A DNA stretch of 64,000 nt from Bacillus sp. FJAT-50079 (GTDB lineage Bacteria > Bacillota > Bacilli > Bacillales > Bacillaceae_C), in assembly GCF_018343515.1 (NCBI RefSeq), contig NZ_JAGYPD010000005.1:266918-330917 (forward strand), in the 5' to 3' direction. This document shows, piece by piece, positions 60,506 to 64,000 of this stretch. The stretch's first letter is position 1; each line of letters opens with the position of its first letter. Below the pieces are notes generated by a model. The model worked only from the letters and a program-made list of their open reading frames with translations. It ran no database searches and was not told the origin of the DNA. A program made the translations under genes and the position numbers.

Positions 60506-60907
60506 ATGGTTGTAAAATCAAATACAGAATTCGTTTTTGAAAAGATGGAGGAACTTTGTTCTACCTTATTGAAGCAAAAATCTTATAAATTGTTTAGAGA
60601 GATGATCGATCAGTTCAATTCAGATGTAGAAGCAGTGCAACAATATGAGCATTTCATGGAAATACATCAACACCTTTATGAAAAGGAACAGAAAGACATT
60701 GAATTAAGTAAAGAGGAAATCGAGGCATATGACCAGGCTGAGCGAGCTTTATATGATTATGATGTCATTCGCCAATATTTATATGCTCAGCGTGAATTTA
60801 ACCAACTACATACGATAATTAGTCAATTTTTCACAAAAACGCTTGAATTAAATCGTTTGCCAAGTCGAAGCGAACTGAAAAAAGCTGGCTGTGGCAGTGG
60901 ACATTAA
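60506..60907 (+). CDS. YlbF-family protein
   Basis: A 133-residue helical protein of the YlbF/YmcA group (FREMIDQFNSDVEAVQQYEHFMEIHQHLYEKE, then AQREFNQLHTIISQF). Unlike the standard family it ends in a short CGSGH tail with one Cys, suggesting a metal or Fe-S link. Standard YlbF and YmcA form a complex with YaaT that affects RNA processing and sporulation. Expression from an FNR-type promoter suggests this is an anaerobic variant. GGAG lies ten bases before the ATG. Confidence 0.75.
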   Translation: MVVKSNTEFVFEKMEELCSTLLKQKSYKLFREMIDQFNSDVEAVQQYEHFMEIHQHLYEKEQKDIELSKEEIEAYDQAERALYDYDVIRQYLYAQREFNQLHTIISQFFTKTLELNRLPSRSELKKAGCGSGH

Positions 60908-60943
60908 TTTTTTATCAGAAAATTGCGCATAGCATTAAAAGAA

Positions 60944-60959
60944 TGTGATTCATATCACA
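60944..60959 (+). promoter_or_regulatory. FNR-type box upstream of ilvB
   Basis: TGTGATTCATATCACA is a perfect TGTGA-N6-TCACA. Its centre is about 41 bases before the start expected from a weak -10-like TAATGT (60981-60986). Confidence 0.82.
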
Positions 60960-61012
60960 TCTATTTCTTCAATCCTTTGGTAATGTTGCTACAAATAAGG
61001 AGGAAGAAAATT

Positions 61013-62671
61013 ATGTATGGGGCAGAAATGCTAATTCAATTGTTGATAGAACAAGAAGTAGATACTATTTTTGGATATCCGGGCGGCGCAGTGCTGCCTG
61101 TATACGATGCTTTATTTGATTGTGATCGTATTAATCATATTTTGGTTCGGCATGAACAAGCTGCCGTTCATGCCGCCGACGGTTATGCACGAGCAACCGG
61201 AAAGCCAGGTGTCGCATTAGTCACGAGTGGTCCAGGAGCAACGAATGCGATAACTGGTATTGCCACTGCCTATATGGACTCTGTGCCGCTGATCGTACTA
61301 ACGGGACAAGTGTCAACGGACTTACTCGGTTTGGATAGTTTTCAAGAAGTAGATATTTTCCGGATGACCATGTCAATCACTAAACATAATTATATCGTTA
61401 CAAATCCAAATGATTTGCCAAAAATGATTCGCGAAGCTTTTCAGATTGCAGCAACAGGACGACCCGGACCTGTGCTAATCGATTTACCGAAAAATATAAT
61501 GATGGAAAAAGTAACAAGATTTTTCGATTTTAAAGACGAAAAGTATATAAAGATGGCGCAACCAACAATCAACGGTGACCAGCTTGATCAAATGGTTGAA
61601 AGATTGATGAGCGCCGAAAGACCAGCACTAGTTGTTGGCGGCGGTTGTATTACAGGTGACGCTCCATTTTTATTACAAAAGCTTGCAGCCCGTTGCCAGC
61701 TTCCAGTAATTACGACATTAATGGGAATTGGCGCATTTCCAACGAACAATCCATTCTATTTAGGGATGCTTGGAATGCATGGAACGGTTGCCGCCAATCG
61801 CACGGTGCATGCGGCAGATGTTCTACTTTGCTTAGGAATGCGGTTTAGTGATCGTGTCACTGGCAAACGTAAATCCTTTTCACCCCATTCGTTCAAGATT
61901 CAAGTAGATATCGATGCAGCTGAATTAAACAAAAATATTCACATGGCAATACGCGGATCCGTCGATGATGCACTTCGGGGCATTCTCAACCGGGTCCAAA
62001 CAAAAACGCATCATCGTTGGCATAAACAAATCAATCAATGGCCGAAACATGCGCCAAAATTTAAAACATCTGACCAGCAATTATTAACTCCTCAAGAAGT
62101 AATTCGGCAAGTTTGTGAATTAGCTGATGATGAGGCGATTGTTACGACCGATGTTGGTCAGCATCAAATATGGACAGCACATCATTATACGTTTACACAG
62201 CCGCGGTCTTTTTTAACATCTGGTGGACTTGGAACGATGGGATATGGTTTACCAGCTTCGATTGGTGCTGCCGTTGCCTTCCCCAACCGTCAAGTCATCT
62301 GCATTAGTGGTGATGGAAGTTTTCAAATGAATATGCAAGAAATGATGACCGCCGTTGATCTTGGCTTAAATATTAAAATCGTAATTTTGAAAAATGGTTA
62401 TCTTGGCATGGTTAGACAGTGGCAACAGTTATTTCTTAATCAACGCTATTCGGCAGTACGAATTAGCTCTCCCGATTTTGCCTCAATGGCCAAAACATTC
62501 GGTGCACACGGTTTTTCCGCTAACAATACTGATGATGCCAAAAACATGATCAAGTTAGCCCTTCGCAAAAATGGCCCCGTTATTATGGAATTTGATGTAA
62601 TCGAGGAAACGAATGTATATCCGATCGTTCCACCTGGTTTAAGCAATCAGGAAATGATCGAGCATGAATGA
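61013..62671 (+). CDS. ilvB: Acetolactate synthase large subunit (biosynthetic IlvB type)
   Basis: A 552-residue thiamine-diphosphate enzyme that condenses two pyruvates to acetolactate. The catalytic Glu is in RHEQAAVHAADGYAR; the ThDP motif is GDGSFQMNMQEMMTA; FAD-region sequence LGLDSFQEVDIFRMT is of the IlvB group and not AlsS. There is no regulatory small subunit (ilvN/ilvH) next to it. GGAGG is nine bases before ATG 61013; the frame is open back to 60923, but that includes the FNR box and has no ribosome site. FNR-type control suggests an anaerobic pyruvate sink. Confidence 0.9.
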   Translation: MYGAEMLIQLLIEQEVDTIFGYPGGAVLPVYDALFDCDRINHILVRHEQAAVHAADGYARATGKPGVALVTSGPGATNAITGIATAYMDSVPLIVLTGQVSTDLLGLDSFQEVDIFRMTMSITKHNYIVTNPNDLPKMIREAFQIAATGRPGPVLIDLPKNIMMEKVTRFFDFKDEKYIKMAQPTINGDQLDQMVERLMSAERPALVVGGGCITGDAPFLLQKLAARCQLPVITTLMGIGAFPTNNPFYLGMLGMHGTVAANRTVHAADVLLCLGMRFSDRVTGKRKSFSPHSFKIQVDIDAAELNKNIHMAIRGSVDDALRGILNRVQTKTHHRWHKQINQWPKHAPKFKTSDQQLLTPQEVIRQVCELADDEAIVTTDVGQHQIWTAHHYTFTQPRSFLTSGGLGTMGYGLPASIGAAVAFPNRQVICISGDGSFQMNMQEMMTAVDLGLNIKIVILKNGYLGMVRQWQQLFLNQRYSAVRISSPDFASMAKTFGAHGFSANNTDDAKNMIKLALRKNGPVIMEFDVIEETNVYPIVPPGLSNQEMIEHE

Positions 62672-62707
62672 GCTTGTGAAGAATTGGTGATCTTTACCTT
62701 GTATATA

Positions 62708-62736
62708 TTGGTGGATGCCCATTCGTTAGCTATAAT
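62708..62736 (+). promoter_or_regulatory. Promoter of the Crp/Fnr regulator gene
   Basis: TTGGTG (62708-62713) and a perfect TATAAT (62731-62736) are separated by 17 bases, 31 bases before the start codon. No FNR box is nearby, so expression is probably constitutive. Confidence 0.7.
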
Positions 62737-62766
62737 GAAGGAAGAGAGTATGGAAGGAGCATTCCA

Positions 62767-63462
62767 ATGAGCGACAAAAAGATCACTGAATTTTTCCAGC
62801 AAATTCCCTTATTTCAAGATTTAACGATCCAAGAATTAGATAGACTTGAAGAGATTACAATTTCACGATCTGTATCGAGAAAATCAGTTATTTTTTCCGA
62901 GGGAGTTGAAAAGGAAGCTGTTTTCTTTATTATGGAAGGATTGGTCAAGACATACAAAACCGATGAAAATGGCCATGAGCAAATTATTTCGTTCTTAAAA
63001 GCTGGAGATATGTTTCCACATACAGGACTTTTTAATAAAAAACCATACCCCGCAACTGCAGAAGCGATTATTGATTGTAAGCTGTTCGCTATTCCGGTCA
63101 GATTGTTCGAACATTTGATGACCGAGACGCCGTCGATCGCAATAAAAATGATGCATGTGATGGGAGACATTATTCGTGAGTTGCAAGAAAAGCTTCAAGT
63201 ATTAACTGGACAGGATGTTAAATATCGTGCTCTCTCCTTCTTGTTAAAACTTGCTGATCAGCACGGCCAAATGAAAGATCAGCAAATAACGATCAATTTG
63301 CCAATGACGCACCAAGAATTCGCAAACTCAGTCGGGACGACTCGGGAAACAATTAACCGCCTTTTGAACCAACTGACAAAGGAAAATATTTTGGTCGTTG
63401 ATCGAAGAAGAATTGTAATAAAAGATATTAATCGAATAAAAGAATTGTTGGAAAACAAATAA
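62767..63462 (+). CDS. Crp/Fnr-family transcriptional regulator
   Basis: A 231-residue regulator: cyclic-nucleotide-binding-type beta-roll (about 15-125), a long dimerisation helix (about 130-155) and a winged helix with MTHQEFANSVGTTRETINRLL. The recognition helix has Arg-Glu-x-x-x-Arg, which reads TGTGA half-sites, the boxes seen at 50905, 53869, 53903, 60424 and 60944. It has a single Cys (IIDCKLF), so it cannot hold the 4Fe-4S cluster of B. subtilis Fnr; its signal may be haem, NO or a metabolite, or a cluster is absent. GGAG is eight bases before the ATG. Confidence 0.88.
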   Translation: MSDKKITEFFQQIPLFQDLTIQELDRLEEITISRSVSRKSVIFSEGVEKEAVFFIMEGLVKTYKTDENGHEQIISFLKAGDMFPHTGLFNKKPYPATAEAIIDCKLFAIPVRLFEHLMTETPSIAIKMMHVMGDIIRELQEKLQVLTGQDVKYRALSFLLKLADQHGQMKDQQITINLPMTHQEFANSVGTTRETINRLLNQLTKENILVVDRRRIVIKDINRIKELLENK

Positions 63463-63471
63463 AGATATCAT

Positions 63472-63514
63472 GTTAAGGGCAATGAAAATCAAGTAGCTTT
63501 TCCGTGCCCTTAAC
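63472..63514. terminator. Hairpin after the Crp/Fnr gene
   Basis: GTTAAGGGCA and TGCCCTTAAC form a perfect 10-bp stem with a 23-base loop, followed by TATTATAAAT. It lies between convergent genes. Confidence 0.65.
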
Positions 63515-63553
63515 TATTATAAATACCAATCGTTTTAGATTTATTCGCGCTTC

Positions 63554-64000
63554 TTAATAACCGTCTGTTTTATGCCCCATCTTTTCTGCGTCCTTTACTG
63601 CCTTATCTGCCGTGGCACTACTGTTATGTTCGTAGCTTTCCTGTTTCGCATTTTTAATTCCTTCTGCTACACGTTTGCCGTATTCAGGGTCAGCATTTGT
63701 AAAGTATTCGATCATTTTTTTTTGAATTTTTGGGTTACATATTTTTAAAGCATCGACTAAATTTGAGATTAAATCTTGACGTTCCACATCATCTAAAGCG
63801 CGATATGTTTCCCCTGCTTGTTTGAAATCATTGGTCCGGTCAATTTTTTGCCTAACGAGTTTAGCGTCATAATACGGTTCATGATCTTTCCCTGTTTTCG
63901 CTGCCTCCTGTAATCCACCTAGGACCGACGGCTCATAGTTTACGTGAGGATTTTGACCAGGGGCGCGGTCCACTTTATATTGCATTTGTCCGCCGCCTTG
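63554..64000 (-). CDS. katA: Catalase, C-terminal part (gene cut by window edge)
   Basis: The 149 visible codons run off the right edge and form the end of a haem catalase: PGQNPHVNYEPSVLGGLQEA and the C-terminal helical catalase-related domain (about the last 80 residues, with LVDALKICNPKIQKKMIEYF and GKRVAEGIK). The haem pocket and active His lie outside the window. It degrades hydrogen peroxide. An internal ATG at 63985 should not be taken as a start, as codons continue to the edge in frame. Confidence 0.88.
   Translation of the reverse strand, partial: QGGGQMQYKVDRAPGQNPHVNYEPSVLGGLQEAAKTGKDHEPYYDAKLVRQKIDRTNDFKQAGETYRALDDVERQDLISNLVDALKICNPKIQKKMIEYFTNADPEYGKRVAEGIKNAKQESYEHNSSATADKAVKDAEKMGHKTDGY

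Overview
The window looks like a chromosomal segment of a Bacillus-like Firmicute (Bacillaceae). It is AT-rich, has strong AGGAGG-type ribosome binding sites with frequent TTG/GTG starts, and carries typical Bacillus families: YktB/DUF1054, YlmA-like ABC ATPase, HemY, a SinI-domain peptide, KatA-type catalase and a SAM-I riboswitch. No rRNA, tRNA, transposase or prophage was seen.

Layout. (a) 1-2.6 kb: Nudix fragment, a 2-hydroxyacid dehydrogenase and yktB, whose 3' end runs into an intergenic repeat. (b) 2.7-11.3 kb: a hexarate/uronide catabolic locus (enolase-superfamily enzyme, semialdehyde dehydrogenase, KdgD, GH105, sugar-binding lipoprotein, acetamidase) around a GntR/FCD regulator, with three copies of one palindromic operator at its promoters. 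(c) 11.3-15.5 kb: a two-TM peptide, a DnaA paralogue without the DNA-binding domain, an ABM protein, an ABC ATPase, a GNAT acetyltransferase. (d) 15.8-28.2 kb: a complete type I-C CRISPR-Cas locus. cas3-cas5c-cas8c(cas11c inside)-cas7-cas4-cas1-cas2 read leftward into a leader and 55 full repeats. Upstream of cas3 is a small plus-strand unit with a degenerate repeat whose 'spacer' matches, next to a TTC PAM, a promoter-like sequence exactly 100 bp upstream. This CreTA- or CreR-like arrangement is the most notable item here. (e) 28.4-37 kb: acyl-CoA operon (acetoacetyl-CoA synthetase-like, thiolase-like/DUF35 pair, MHS transporter, thiolase) behind a SAM-I riboswitch, plus an amidase. (f) 37-45 kb: a 1738-residue pseudokinase/ATPase/GAF/histidine kinase, an OmpR-type regulator and, between them on the other strand, a SinI-like peptide; then an MscS channel. 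(g) 46.2-47.4 kb: a noncoding array of 22 units of about 52 bp. (h) 48.3-63.5 kb: an anaerobic FNR-type regulon (hemY, radical SAM/SPASM, DUF2249 proteins, oxidase-like membrane protein, DUF59, YlbF-like, ilvB, a Crp/Fnr regulator) with TGTGA-N6-TCACA boxes. It is interrupted by a 6.5-kb beta-glycoside cassette (PTS EIIC, GH3, AraC-GH39) flanked by 55-bp direct repeats that each contain one FNR box. (i) The right edge cuts a catalase gene.

How the parts work together: GntR sites tie the hexarate genes to one repressor. FNR-like sites tie haem and anaerobic-metabolism genes to oxygen limitation, probably through the Crp/Fnr protein in the same cluster. The Cas operon supplies Cascade, which may also serve the small crRNA-like guide beside it. 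Family assignments come from remembered family features and visible motifs; no database search was run.
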